Shown one piece after another: positions 1 to 13,400 of a DNA stretch of 64,000 nucleotides. Both the position numbers and the translations under genes were made by a program. Below the pieces are notes generated by a model, which did not search any database, was not told the origin of the DNA, and worked only from the letters and a program-made list of their open reading frames with translations. Origin of the DNA: Rhynochetos jubatus (lineage: Eukaryota > Chordata > Aves > Eurypygiformes > Rhynochetidae); NCBI GenBank assembly GCA_027574665.1, contig CM050657.1:12722404-12786403 (forward strand). Direction: 5' to 3'. Every line of letters begins with the position of its first letter. The stretch's first letter is position 1.

Positions 1-1086
1 GACGCTAACCCTAGGTGTAACCCTAATATTTGACGTGCGCGTTTTCCGGCCCCGGCCCCCCTGGGTTCTGGCTAGGAAAGGTGGGGAGGCAGCAATGTGG
101 GTGCAGTGTTTTGCTCCTCTTGGCAGGTCTTTGCAATGCCAGCTAGCCCTGGAGCTGTGGGCTTTCTGGTTCTCCAGATGCTAACCCTAAGCGTAACCCT
201 AATTGTTCGGGTGCGCGGTTTTCCGTCCCCGGCCCCTGTGGGTTCTGGCTAGGAAAGGTGGGGAGGCAGCAATGTGGGTGCAGTATTTTGCTGCTCTTGG
301 CAGGCCTTTGCAATGCCAGCTAGCCCTGGAGCTGTGGGCTTTCTGGTTCTCCGGACGCTAACCCTAGGCGTAACCCTAATTGTTAGGGTGCGCCTTTTCC
401 GGCCCCGGCCCCTGTGGGTTCTGGCTAGGGAAGGTGGGGAGGCAGCAATGTGGGTGCAGTGTTTTGCTGCTCTTGGCAGGCCTTTGCAATGCCAGCTAGC
501 CCTGGAGCTGTGGCCTTTCTGGTTCTCCGGACGCTAACCCTAAGCGTAACCCTAATATTTAACGTGTGCGGTTTCCGTCCCCGGCCCCTGTGGGTTCTGG
601 CTAATAAAGGTGGGGAGGCAGCAACGTGGGTACAGTGTTTTGCTGCTCTTGGCAGGCCTTTGCAATGCCAGCTAGCCCTGGAGCTGTGGGCTTTCTGGTT
701 CTCCGGACGCTAACCCTAGGTGTAACCCTAATATTTGACGTGCGCGTTTTCCGGCCCCGGCCCCCCTGGGTTCTGGCTAGGAAAGGTGGGGAGGCAGCAA
801 TGTGGGTGCAGTGTTTTGCTCCTCTTGGCAGGTCTTTGCAATGCCAGCTAGCCCTGGAGCTGTGGGCTTTCTGGTTCTCCAGATGCTAACCCTAAGCGTA
901 ACCCTAATTGTTCGGGTGCGCGGTTTTCCGTCCCCGGCCCCTGTGGGTTCTGGCTAGGAAAGGTGGGGAGGCAGCAATGTGGGTGCAGTATTTTGCTGCT
1001 CTTGGCAGGCCTTTGCAATGCCAGCTAGCCCTGGAGCTGTGGGCTTTCTGGTTCTCCGGACGCTAACCCTAGGCGTAACCCTAATA
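1..1086 (+). repeat. Duplicated block, offset 705 bp (about 2.2 monomers)
   Basis: Positions 1-381 read the same as 706-1,086 by eye. Shared rare features are CTAGGTGTAACC, the GGCAGGTCTTTGC change, CCAGATGC, TTGTTCGGGTG, an extra T in GCGGTTTTCCG (the cause of the 177-bp spacing) and GCAGTATTTTG. The offset is four monomers plus that one base. It indicates recent duplication of a multi-monomer block. Confidence 0.88.
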
Positions 1087-4000
1087 TTTGACGTGCGCGG
1101 TTTCCGGCCCCGGCCCCTGTGGGTTCTGGCTAGGGAAGTTGGGGAGGCAGCAATGTGGGTGCAGTGTTTTGCTCCTCTTGGCAGGCCTTTGCAATGCCAG
1201 CTAGCCCTGGAGCTGTGGGCTTTCTGGTTCTCCGGACGCTAACCCTAAGCGTAACCCTAATTGTTAGGGTGCGCGGTTTCCGTCCCCGGCCCCTGTGGGT
1301 TCTGGCTAGGGAAGGTGGGGAGGCAGCAATGTGGGTGCAGTGTTTTGCTCCTCTTGGCAGGCCTTTGCAATGCCAGCTAGCCCTGGAGCTGTGGGCTTTC
1401 TGGTTCTCCGGACGCTAACCCTAGGCGTAACCCTAATTGTTAGGGTGCGCGGTTTCCGGCCCTTGCCCCTCTGGGTTCTGGCTAATAAAGGTGGGGAGGC
1501 AGCAATGTGGGTGCAGTGTTTTGCTGCTCTTGGCAGGCCTTTGCAATGCCAGCTAGCCCTGGAGCTGTGGGCTTTCTGGTTCTCCGGACGCTAACCCTAA
1601 GCGTAACCCTAATTGTTAGGGTGCGCGGCTTCCGGCTGCGGCCCCTGTGGGTTCTGGCTAGGAAAGGTGGAGAGGCAGCAATGTGGGTGCAGTGTTTTGC
1701 TGCTCTTGGCAGGCCTTTGCAATGCCAGCTAGCCCTGGAGCTGTGGGCTTTCTGGTTCTCCGGACGCTAACCCTAAGCGTAACCCTAATATTTGACGTGC
1801 GCGGTTTCCGGCCCCGGCCCCCCTGGGTTCTGGCTAGGAAAGGTGGGGAGGCAGCAATGTGGGTGCAGTGTTTTGCTCCTTTTGGCAGGCCTTTGCAATG
1901 CCAGCTAGCCCTGGAGCTGTGGGCTTTCTGGTTCTCCGGACGCTAACCCTAGGCGTAACCCTAATATTTGATGTGCGCGGTTTCCGTCCACGGCCCCTCT
2001 GCGTTCTGGCTAATAAAGGTGGGGAGGCAGCAATGTGGGTGCAGTGTTTTGCTGCTCTTGGCAGGCCTTTGCAATGCCAGCTAGCCCTGGAGCTGTGGCC
2101 TTTCTGGTTCTCCGGACGCTAACCCTAAGCGTAACCCTAATATTTAACGTGTGCGGTTTCCGTCCCCGGCCCCTGTGGGTTCTGGCTAATAAAGGTGGGG
2201 AGGCAGCAACGTGGGTACAGTGTTTTGCTCCTCTTGGCAGGCCTTTGCAATGCCAGCTAGCCCTGGAGCTGTGGGCTTTCTGGTTCTCCGGACGCTAACC
2301 CTAAGCGTAACCCTAATATTTGACGTGCGCGTTTTCCGGCCCCGGCCCCTGTGGGTTCTGGCTAGGAAAGGTGGGGAGGCAGCAATGTGGGTGCAGTGTT
2401 TTGCTCCTCTTGGCAGGCCTTTGCAATGCCAGCTAGCCCTGGAGCTGTGGGCTTTCTGGTTCTCCGGACGCTAACCCTAGGCGTAACCCTAATATTTGAC
2501 GTGCGCGGTTTCCGTCCACGGCCCCTCTGCGTTCTGGCTAATAAAGGTGGGGAGGCAGCAATGTGGGTGCAGTGTTTTGCTCCTCTTGGCAGGCCTTTGC
2601 AATGCCAGCTAGCCCTGGAGCTGTGGGCTTTCTGGTTCTCCGGACGCTAACCCTAAGCGTAACCCTAATTGTTAGGGTGCGCGGTTTCCGTCCCCGGCCC
2701 CTGTGGGTTCTGGCTAATAAAGGTGGGGAGGCAGCAATGTGGGTGCAGTGTTTTGCTGCTCTTGGCAGGCCTTTGCAATGCCAGCTAGCCCTGGAGCTGT
2801 GGGCTTTCTGGTTCTCCGGACGCTAACCCTAAGCGTAACCCTAATATTTAACGTGCGCGGTTTCCGTCCCCGGCCCCTGTGGGTTCTGGCTAGGGAAGGT
2901 GGGGAGGCAGCAATGTGGGTGCAGTGTTTTGCTGCTCTTGGCAGGCCTTTGCAATGCCAGCTAGCCCTGGAGCTGTGGGCTTTCTGGTTCTCCGGACGCT
3001 AACCCTAGGCGTAACCCTAATATTTAACGTGCGCGGTTTCCGTCCCCGGCCCCTCTGGGTTCTGGCTAGGGAAGGTGGGGAGGCAGCAATGTGGGTGCAG
3101 TGTTTTGCTCCTCTTGGCAGGCCTTTGCAATGCCAGCTAGCCCTGGAGCTGTGGGCTTTCTGGTTCTCCGGACGCTAACCCTACGCGTAACCCTAATTGT
3201 TAGTGTGCGCCTTTTCAGTCCCCGGCCCCTGTGGGTTCTGGCTAGGGAAGGTGGGGAGGCAGCAATGTGGGTGCAGTGTTTTGCTCCTCTTGGCAGGCCT
3301 TTGCAATGCCAGCTAGCCCTGGAGCTGTGGGCTTTCTGGTTCTCCGGACGCTAACCCTAAGCGTAACCCTAATTGTTAGGGTGCGCGGTTTCCGGCCCCG
3401 GCCCCTGTGGGTTCTGGCTAATAAAGGTGGGGAGGCAGCAATGTGGGTGCAGTGTTTTGCTCCTCTTGGCAGGCCTTTGCAATGCCAGCTAGCCCTGGAG
3501 CTGTGGGCTTTCTGGTTCTCCGGACGCTAACCCTAGGCGTAACCCTAATATTTGACGTGCGCTGTTTCCGTCCACGGCCCCTCTGCGTTCTGGCTAATAA
3601 AGGTGGGGAGGCAGCAATGTGGGTGCAGTGTTTTGCTGCTCTTGGCAGGCCTTTGCAATGCCAGCTAGCCCTGGAGCTGTGGGCTTTCTGGTTCTCCGGA
3701 CGCTAACCCTAGGCGTAACCCTAATATTTGACGTGCGCGGTTTCCGTCCCCGGCCCCTCTGCGTTCTGGCTAGGGAAGGTGGGGAGGCAGCAATGTGGGT
3801 GCAGTGTTTTGCTCCTCTTGGCAGGCCTTTGCAATGCCAGCTAGCCCTGGAGCTGTGGGCTTTCTGGTTCTCCGGACGCTAACCCTAAGCGTAACCCTAA
3901 TTGTTAGGGTGCGTGGTTTCCGGCCCCGGCCCCTGTGGGTTCTGGCTAATAAAGGTGGGGAGGCAGCAATGTGGGTGCAGTGTTTTGCTGCTCTTGGCAG

Positions 4001-6166
4001 GCCTTTGCAATGCCAGGTAGCCCTGGAGCTGTGGGCTTTCTGGTTCTCCGGACGCTAACCCTAAGCGTAACCCTAATTGTTAGGGTGCGCTGTTTCCGGC
4101 CCCGGCCCCTCTGGGTTCTGGCTAGGAAAGGTGGGGAGGCAGCAATGTGGGTGCAGTGTTTTGCTGCTCTTGGCAGGCCTTTGCAATGCCAGCTAGCCCT
4201 GGAGCTGTGGGCTTTCTGGTTCTCCGGACGCTAACCCTAAGCGTAACCCTAATTGTTCGGGTGCGCCTTTTCCGGCCCCGGCCCCTCTGGGTTCTGGCTA
4301 GGGAAGGTGGGGAGGCAGCAATGTGGGTGCAGTGTTTTGCTCCTCTTGGCAGGCCTTTGCAATGCCAGCTAGCCCTGGAGCTGTGGGCTTTCTGGTTCTC
4401 CGGACGCTAACCCTAAGCGTAACCCTAATTGTTAGGGTGCGCGATTTCCGGCCCCGGCCCCTGTGGGTTCTGGCTAGGGAAGGTGGGGAGGCAGCAATGT
4501 GGGTGCAGTGTTTTGCTGCTCTTGGCAGGCCTTTGCAATGCCAGCTAGCCCTGGAGCTGTGGGCTTTCTGGTTCTCCGGACGCTAACCCTAAGCGTAACC
4601 CTAATTGTTAGGGTGCGCGGTTTCCGGCCCCGGCCCCTCTGGGTTCTGGCTAATAAAGGTGGGGAGGCAGCAATGTGGGTGCAGTGTTTTGCTCCTCTTG
4701 GCAGGCCTTTGCAATGCCAGCTAGCCCTGGAGCTGTGGGCTTTCTGGTTCTCCGGACGCTAACCCTAAGCGTAACCCTAATATTTGACGTGCGCGGTTTC
4801 CGGCCCCGGCCCCTCTGGGTTCTGGATAGGGAAGGTGGGGAGGCAGCAATGTGGGTGCAGTGTTTTGCTGCTCTTGGCAGGCCTTTGCAATGCCAGCTAG
4901 CCCTGGAGCTGTGGGCTTTCTGGTTCTCCGGACGCTAACCCTAAGCGTAACCCTAATTGTTAGGGTGCGCGGTTTCCGGCCCCGGCCCCTCTGGGTTCTG
5001 GGTAGGGAAGGTGGGGAGGCAGCAATGTGGGTGCAGTGTTTTGCTCCTCTTGGCAGGCCTTTGCAATGCCAGCTAGCCCTGGAGCTGTGGGCTTTCTGGT
5101 TCTCCGGACGCTAACCCTAGGCGTAACCCTAATATTTGACGTGCGCGGTTTCCGGCCCCGGCCCCTGTGGGTTCTGGCTAGGGAAGGTGGGGAGGCAGCA
5201 ATGTGGGTGCAGTGTTTTGCTGCTCTTGGCAGGCCTTTGCAATGCCAGCTAGCCCTGGAGCTGTGGGCATTCTGGTTCTCCGGACGCTAACCCTAAGCGT
5301 AACCCTAATTGTTAGGGTGCGCGGTTTCCGGCCCCGGCCCCTGTGGGTTCTGGCTAGGGAAGGTGGGGAGGCAGCAATGTGGGTGCAGTGTTTTGCTGCT
5401 CTTGGCAGGCCTTTGCAATGCCAGCTAGCCCTGGAGCTGTGGGCTTTCTGGTTCTCCGGACGCTAACCCTAAGCGTAACCCTAATTGTTAGGGTGCGCGG
5501 TTTCCGGCCCCGGCCCCTCTGGGTTCTGGCTAGGAAAGGTGGGGAGGCAGCAATGTGGGTGCAGTGTTTTGCTGCTCTTGGCAGGCCTTTGCAATGCCAG
5601 CTAGCCCTGGAGCTGTGGGCTTTCTGGTTCTCCGGACGCTAACCCTAAGCGTAACCCTAATTGTTAGGGTGCGCGGTTTCCGTCCCCGGCCCCTGTGGGT
5701 TCTGGATAGGGAAGGTGGGGAGGCAGCAATGTGGGTGTAGTGTTTTGCTCCTCTTGGCAGGCCTTTGCAATGCCAGCTAGCCCTGGAGCTGTGGGCTTTC
5801 TGGTTCTCCGGACGCTAACCCTAAGCGTAACCCTAATATTTGACGTGCGCGGTTTCCGGCCCCGGCCCCTGTGGGTTCTGGATAGGGAAGGTGGGGAGGC
5901 AGCAATGTGGGTGCAGTGTTTTGCTGCTCTTGGCAGGCCTTTGCAATGCCAGCTAGCCCTGGAGCTGTGGGCTTTCTGGTTCTCCGGACGCTAACCCTAA
6001 GTGTAACCCTAATTGTTAGGGTGCGCGGTTTCCGGCCCCGGCCCCTCTGGGTTCTGGCTAGGGAAGGTGGGGAGGCAGCAATGTGGGTGCAGTGTTTTGC
6101 TGCTCTTGGCAGGCCTTTGCAATGCCAGCTAGCCCTGGAGCTGTGGGCTTTCTGGTTCTCCGGACG

Positions 6167-6182
6167 CTAACCCTAACCCTAA
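6167..6182 (-). repeat. Perfect telomeric run in a 170-bp monomer
   Basis: The usual GCGTAACC interruption is absent and the block reads CTAACCCTAACCCTAA. The monomer from 6,083 to 6,252 is 170 bp, exactly one hexamer shorter than standard. This fits loss of one telomeric unit. It carries type B sequence downstream. Confidence 0.92.
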
Positions 6183-9100
6183 TATTTGACGTGCGCGGTT
6201 TCCGGCCCCGGCCCCCCTGGGTTCTGGCTAATAAAGGTGGGGAGGCAGCAATGTGGGTGCAGTGTTTTGCTCCTCTTGGCAGGCCTTTGCAATGCCAGCT
6301 AGCCCTGGAGCTGTGGGCTTTCTGGTTCTCCGGACGCTAACCCTAGGCGTAACCCTAATATTTGACGTGCGCGGTTTCCGGCCCCGGCCCCCCTGGGTTC
6401 TGGCTAAAAAAGGTGGGGAGGCAGCAATGTGGGTGCAGTGTTTTGCTGCTCTTGGCAGGCCTTTGCAATGCCAGCTAGCCCTGGAGCTGTGGGCTTTCTG
6501 GTTCTCCGGACGCTAACCCTAAGTGTAACCCTAATTGTTAGGGTGCGCGGTTTCCGGCCCGGGCCCCTCTGGGTTCTGGCTAGGGAAGGTGGGGAGGCAG
6601 CAATGTGGGTGCAGTGTTTTGCTCCTCTTGGCAGGCCTTTGCAATGCCAGCTAGCCCTGGAGCTGTGGGCTTTGTGGTTCTCCGGACGCTAACCCTAAGC
6701 GTAACCCTAATATTTGACGTGCGCGGTTTCCGGCCCAGGCCCCTCTGGGTTCTGGCTAGGAAAGGTGGGGAGGCAGCAATGTGGGTGCAGTGTTTTGCTG
6801 CTCTTGGCAGGCCTTTGCAATGCCAGCTAGCCCTGGAGCTGTGGGCTTTGTGGTTCTCCGGACGCTAACCCTAAGCGTAACCCTAATTGTTAGGGTGCGC
6901 GGTTTCCGTCCCCGGCCCCTGTGGGTTCTGGCTAGGGAAGGTGGGGAGGCAGCAATGTGGGTGCAGTGTTTTGCTGCTCTTGGCAGGCCTTTGCAATGCC
7001 AGCTAGCCCTGGAGCTGTGGGCTTTCTGGTTCTCCGGACGCTAACCCTAAGCGTAACCCTAATTTTTAGGGTGCGCGGTTTCTGGCCCCGGCCTCTGTGG
7101 GTTCTGGCTAATAAAGGTGGGGAGGCAGCAATGTGGGTGCAGTGTTTTGCTGCTCTTGGCAGGCCTTTGCAATGCCAGCTAGCCCTGGAGCTGTGGGCTT
7201 TCTGGTTCTCCGGACGCTAACCCTAAGCGTAACCCTAATTGTTAGGGTGCGCGGTTTCCGGCCCCGGCCCCTGTGGGTTCTGGCTAGGGAAGGTGGGGAG
7301 GCAGCAATGTGGGTGCAGTGTTTTGCTCCTCTTGGCAGGCCTTTGCAATGCCAGCTAGCCCTGGAGCTGTGGGCTTTCTGGTTCTCCGGACGCTAACCCT
7401 AGGCGTAACCCTAATATTTGACGTGCGCGGTTTCCGGCCCCAGCCCCCCTGGGTTCTGGCTAGGGCAGGTAGGGAGGCAGCAATGTGGGTGCAGTGTTTT
7501 GCTCCTCTTGGCAGGCCTTTGCAATGCCAGCTAGCCCTGGAGCTGTGGGCTTTCTGGTTCTCCGGACGCTAACCCTAAGCGTAACCCTAATTGTTAGGGT
7601 GCGCGGTTTCCGGCCCCGGCCCCTGTGGGTTCTGGCTAATAAAGGTGGGGAGGCAGCAATGTGGGTGCAGTGTTTTGCTCCTCTTGGCAGGCCTTTGCAA
7701 TGCCAGCTAGCCCTGGAGCTGTGGGCTTTCTGGTTCTCCGGACGCTAACCCTAGGCGTAACCCTAATATTTGACGTGCGCGGTTTCCATCCCCGGCCCCT
7801 GTGGGTTCTGGCTAGGGCAGGTGGGGAGGCAGCAATGTGGGTGCAGTGTTTTGCTCCTCTTGGCAGGCCTTTGCAATGCCAGCTAGCCCTGGAGCTGTGG
7901 GCTTTCTGGTTCTCCGGACGCTAACCCTAAGCGTAACCCTAATTGTTAGGGTGCGCGGTTTCCAGCCCCAGCCCCTCTGGGTTCTGGCTAATAAAGCTGG
8001 GGAGGCAGCAATGTGGGTGCAGTGTTTTGCTCGTCTTGGCAGGCCTTTGCAATGCCAGCTAGCCCTGGAGCTGTGGGCTTTCTGGTTCTCCGGACGCTAA
8101 CCCTAAGCGTAACCCTAATATTTGACGTGCGCGGTTTCCGGCCCCGGCCCCTGTGGGTTCTGGCTAGGGAAGGTGGGGAGGCAGCAATGTGGGTGCAGTG
8201 TTTTGCTCCTCTTGGCAGGCCTTTGCAATGCCAGCTAGCCCTGGAGCTGTGGGCTTTCTGGTTCTCCGGACGCTAACCCTAAGCGTAACCCTAATTGTTA
8301 GGGTGCGCGGTTTCCGGCCCAGGCCCCTCTGGGTTCTGGCTAGGAAAGGTGGGGAGGCAGCAATGTGGGTGCAGTGTTTTGCTGCTCTTGGCAGGCCTTT
8401 GCAATGCCAGCTAGCCCTGGAGCTGTGGGCTTTCTGGTTCTCCGGACGCTAACCCTAAGCGTAACCCTAATTTTTAGGGTGCGCGGTTTCCGGCCCCGGC
8501 CCCTGTGGGTTCTGGCTAATAAAGGTGGGGAGGCAGCAATGTGGGTGCAGTGTTTTGCTGCTCTTGGCAGGCCTTTGCAATGCCAGCTAGCCCTGGAGCT
8601 GTGGGCTTTCTGGTTCTCCGGACGCTAACCCTAAGCGTAACCCTAATTGTTAGGGTGCGCGGTTTCCGGCCCCGGCCCCTGTGGGTTCTGGCTAGGGAAG
8701 GTGGGGAGGCAGCAATGTGGGTGCAGTGTTTTGCTCCTCTTGGCAGGCCTTTGCAATGCCAGCTAGCCCTGGAGCTGTGGGCTTTCTGGTTCTCCGGACG
8801 CTAACCCTAGGCGTAACCCTAATATTTGACGTGCGCGGTTTCCATCCCCGGCCCCTGTGGGTTCTGGCTAGGGCAGGTGGGGAGGCAGCAATGTGGGTGC
8901 AGTGTTTTGCTCCTCTTGGCAGGCCTTTGCAATGCCAGCTAGCCCTGGAGCTGTGGGCTTTCTGGTTCTCCGGACGCTAACCCTAAGCTTAACCCTAATT
9001 GTTAGGGTGCGCGGTTTCCAGCCCCAGCCCCTCTGGGTTCTGGCTAATAAAGCTGGGGAGGCAGCAATGTGGGTGCAGTGTTTTGCTGCTCTTGGCAGGC

Positions 9101-10384
9101 CTTTGCAATGCCAGCTAGCCCTGGAGCTGTGGGCTTTCTGGTTCTCCGGACGCTAACCCTAAGCGTAACCCTAATATTTAACGTGTGCGGTTTCCGTCCC
9201 CGGCCCCTGTGGGTTCTGGCTAGGGAAGGTGGGGAGGCAGCAATGTGGGTGCAGTGTTTTGCTGCTCTTGGCAGGCCTTTGCAATGCCAGCTAGCCCTGG
9301 AGCTGTGGGCTTTCTGGTTCTCTGGACGCTAACCCTAGGCGTAACCCTAATATTTGACGTGCGCGGTTTCCGGCCCCAGCCCCCCTGGGTTCTGGCTAGG
9401 GCAGGTGGGGAGGCAGCAATGTGGGTGCAGTGTTTTGCTCCTCTTGGCAGGCCTTTGCAATGCCAGCTAGCCCTGGAGCTGTGGGCTTTCTGGTTCTCCG
9501 GACGCTAACCCTAAGCGTAACCCTAATTGTTAGGGTGCGCGGTTTCCGGCCCCAGCCCCCCTGGGTTCTGGCTAGGGAAGGTGGGGAGGCAGCAATGTGG
9601 GTGCAGTGTTTTGCTGCTCTTGGCAGGCCTTTGCAATGCCAGCTAGCCCTGGAGCTGTGGGCTTTCTGGTTCTCCGGACGCTAACCCTAGGCGTAACCCT
9701 AATATTTGACGTGCGCGGTTTCCGGCCCCGGCCCCTGTGGGTTCTGGCTAGGAAAGGTGGGGAGGCAGCAATGTGGGTGCAGTGTTTTGCTGCTCTTGGC
9801 AGGCCTTTGCAATGCCAGCTAGCCCTGGAGCTGTGGGCTTTCTGGTTCTCCGGACGCTAACCCTAAGCGTAACCCTAATATTTGACGTGCGCGGTTTCCG
9901 GCCCCGGCCCCTGTGGGTTCTGGATAGGGAAGGTGGGGAGGCAGCAATGTGGGTGCAGTGTTTTGCTGCTCTTGGCAGGCCTTTGCAATGCCAGCTAGCC
10001 CTGGAGCTGTGGGCTTTCTGGTTCTCCGGACGCTAACCCTAAGCGTAACCCTAATTGTTAGGGTGCGCGGTTTCCGGCCCCGGCCCCTCTGGGTTCTGGC
10101 TAGGGAAGGTGGGGAGGCAGCAATGTGGGTGCAGTGTTTTGCTGCTCTTGGCAGGCCTTTGCAATGCCAGCTAGCCCTGGAGCTGTGGGCTTTCTGGTTC
10201 TCCGGACGCTAACCCTAAGTGTAACCCTAATTGTTAGGGTGCGCGGTTTCCGTCCCCGGCCCCTGTGGGTTCTGGCTAGGGAAGGTGGGGAGGCAGCAAT
10301 GTGGGTGCAGTGTTTTGCTCCTCTTGGCAGGCCTTTGCAATGCCAGCTAGCCCTGGAGCTGTGGGCTTTCTGGTTCTCCGGACG

Positions 10385-10406
10385 CTAACCCTAACCCTAA
10401 CCCTAA
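10385..10406 (-). repeat. Perfect telomeric run of 3.7 hexamers
   Basis: Three uninterrupted CTAACC units plus CTAA, with no change in monomer length (176 bp). The degenerate hexamer is replaced by a canonical one. The same state occurs at 52,187, 53,237, 55,877, 58,165 and 60,101. All six perfect copies are followed by the type B sequence. Confidence 0.93.
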
Positions 10407-10476
10407 TATTTGACGTGCGCGGTTTCCGGCCCCGGCCCCTGTGGGTTCTGGCTAATAAAGGTGGGGAGGCAGCAAT

Positions 10477-13400
10477 GTGGGTGCAGTGTTTTGCTCCTCT
10501 TGGCAGGCCTTTGCAATGCCAGCTAGCCCTGGAGCTGTGGGCTTTCTGGTTCTCCGGACGCTAACCCTAGGCGTAACCCTAATATTTGACGTGCGCGGTT
10601 TCCGGCCCCGGCCCCCCTGGGTTCTGGCTAAAAAAGGTGGGGAGGCAGCAATGTGGGTGCAGTGTTTTGCTGCTCTTGGCAGGCCTTTGCAATGCCAGCT
10701 AGCCCTGGAGCTGTGGGCTTTCTGGTTCTCCGGACGCTAACCCTAAGTGTAACCCTAATTGTTAGGGTGCGCGTTTTCCGGCCCCGGCCCCTCTGGGTTC
10801 TGGCTAGGGAAGGTGGGGAGGCAGCAATGTGGGTGCAGTGTTTTGCTCCTCTTGGCAGGCCTTTGCAATGCCAGCTAGCCCTGGAGCTGTGGGCTTTCTG
10901 GTTCTCCGGACGCTAACCCTAAGTGTAACCCTAATTGTTAGGGTGCGCGGTTTCCGGCCCCGGCCCCTGTGGGTTCTGGCTAGGGAAGGTGGGGAGGCAG
11001 CAATGTGGGTGCAGTGTTTTGCTCCTCTTGGCAGGCCTTTGCAATGCCAGCTAGCCCTGGAGCTGTGGGCTTTCTGGTTCTCCGGACGCTAACCCTAAGC
11101 GTAACCCTAATATTTGACGTGCGCCGTTTCCGGCCCCGACCCCTCTGGGTTCTGGCTAATAAAGGTGGGGAGGCAGCAATGTGGGTGCAGTGTTTTGCTG
11201 CTCTTGGCAGGCCTTTGCAATGCCAGCTAGCCCTGGAGCTGTGGGCTTTCTGGTTCTCCGGACGCTAACCCTAAGCGTAACCCTAATTGTTAGGGTGCGC
11301 GGTTTCCGTCCCCGGCCCCTCTGGGTTCTGGCTAATAAAGGTGGGGAGGCAGCAATGTGGGTGCAGTGTTTTGCTCCTCTTGGCAGGCCTTTGCAATGCC
11401 AGCTAGCCCTGGAGCTGTGGGCTTTCTGGTTCTCCGGACGCTAACCCTAAGCGTAACCCTAATTGTTAGGGTGCGTGGTTTCCGGCCCCGGCCCCTGTGG
11501 GTTCTGGCTAATAAAGCTGGGGAGGCAGCAATGTGGGTGCAGTGTTTTGCTGCTCTTGGCAGGCCTTTGCAATGCCAGCTAGCCCTGGAGCTGTGGGCTT
11601 TCTGGTTCTCCGGACGCTAACCCTAGGCGTAACCCTAATATTTGACGTGCGCGGTTTCCATCCCCGGCCCCTGTGGGTTCTGGCTAATAAAGGTGGGGAG
11701 GCAGCAATGTGGGTGCAGTGTTTTGCTCCTCTTGGCAGGCCTTTGCAATGCCAGCTAGCCCTGGAGCTGTGGGCTTTCTGGTTCTCCGGACGCTAACCCT
11801 AAGCGTAACCCTAATTGTTAGGGTGCGCGGTTTCCAGCCCCAGCCCCTCTGGGTTCTGGCTAATAAAGGTGGGGAGGCAGCAATGTGGGTGCAGTGTTTT
11901 GCTCCTCTTGGCAGGCCTTTGCAATGCCAGCTAGCCCTGGAGCTGTGAGCTTTCTGGTTCTCCGGACGCTAACCCTAAGCCTAACCCTAATTGTTAGGGT
12001 GCGCGGTTTCCGTCCCCGGCCCCTGTGGGTTCTGGCTAGGGAAAGTGGGGAGGCAGCAATGTGGGTGCAGTGTTTTGCTGCTCTTGGCAGGCCTTTGCAA
12101 TGCCAGCTAGCCCTGGAGCTGTGGGCTTTCTGGTTCTCTGGACGCTAACCCTAGGCGTAACCCTAATATTTGACGTGCGCGGTTTCCGGCCCCAGCCCCC
12201 CTGGGTTCTGGCTAGGGCAGGTAGGGAGGCAGCAATGTGGGTGCAGTGTTTTGCTCCTCTTGGCAGGCCTTTGCAATGCCAGCTAGCCCTGGAGCTGTGG
12301 GCTTTCTGGTTCTCCGGACGCTAACCCTAAGCGTAACCCTAATTGTTAGGGTGCGCGGTTTCCGGCCCCAGCCCCCCTGGGTTCTGGCTAGGGAAGGTGG
12401 GGAGGCAGCAATGTGGGTGCAGTGTTTTGCTGCTCTTGGCAGGCCTTTGCAATGCCAGCTAGCCCTGGAGCTGTGGGCTTTCTGGTTCTCCGGACGCTAA
12501 CCCTAGGCGTAACCCTAATATTTGACGTGCGCGGTTTCCGGCCCCAGCCCCCCTGGGTTCTGGCTAGGGCAGGTGGGGAGGCAGCAATGTGGGTGCAGTG
12601 TTTTGCTCCTCTTGGCAGGCCTTTGCAATGCCAGCTAGCCCTGGAGCTGTGGGCTTTCTGGTTCTCCGGACGCTAACCCTAAGCGTAACCCTAATTGTTA
12701 GGGTGCGCGGTTTCCGGCCCCGGCCCCTGTGGGTTCTGGCTAGGGAAGGTGGGGAGGCAGCAATGTGGGTGCAGTGTTTTGCTGCTCTTGGCAGGCCTTT
12801 GCAATGCCAGCTAGCCCTGGAGCTGTGGGCTTTCTGGTTCTCCGGACGCTAACCCTAGGCGTAACCCTAATATTTGACGTGCGCGGTTTCCGTCCCCGGC
12901 CCCTCTGGGTTCTGGCTAGGGCAGGTGGGGAGGCAGCAATGTGGGTGCAGTGTTTTGCTCCTCTTGGCAGGCCTTTGCAATGCCAGCTAGCCCTGGAGCT
13001 GTGGGCTTTCTGGTTCTCCGGACGCTAACCCTAAGCGTAACCCTAATTGTTAGGGTGCGCGGTTTCCGGCCCCAGCCCCCCTGGGTTCTGGCTAGGAAAG
13101 GTGGGGAGGCAGCAATGTGGGTGCAGTGTTTTGCTCCTCTTGGCAGGCCTTTGCAATGCCAGCTAGCCCTGGAGCTGTGGGCTTTCTGGTTCTCCGGACG
13201 CTAACCCTAAGCGTAACCCTAATTGTTAGGGTGCGCGGTTTCCGGCCCCGGCCCCTGTGGGTTCTGGCTAATAAAGTTGGGGAGGCAGCAATGTGGGTGC
13301 AGTGTTTTGCTGCTCTTGGCAGGCCTTTGCAATGCCAGCTAGCCCTGGAGCTGTGGGCTTTCTGGTTCTCCGGACGCTAACCCTAAGCGTAACCCTAATA

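Noticed and set aside
10385-10406. True telomere end or interstitial telomere tract
   Set aside because: The longest perfect run is under four hexamers and remains embedded in the monomer, so it is a satellite variant rather than a telomere.
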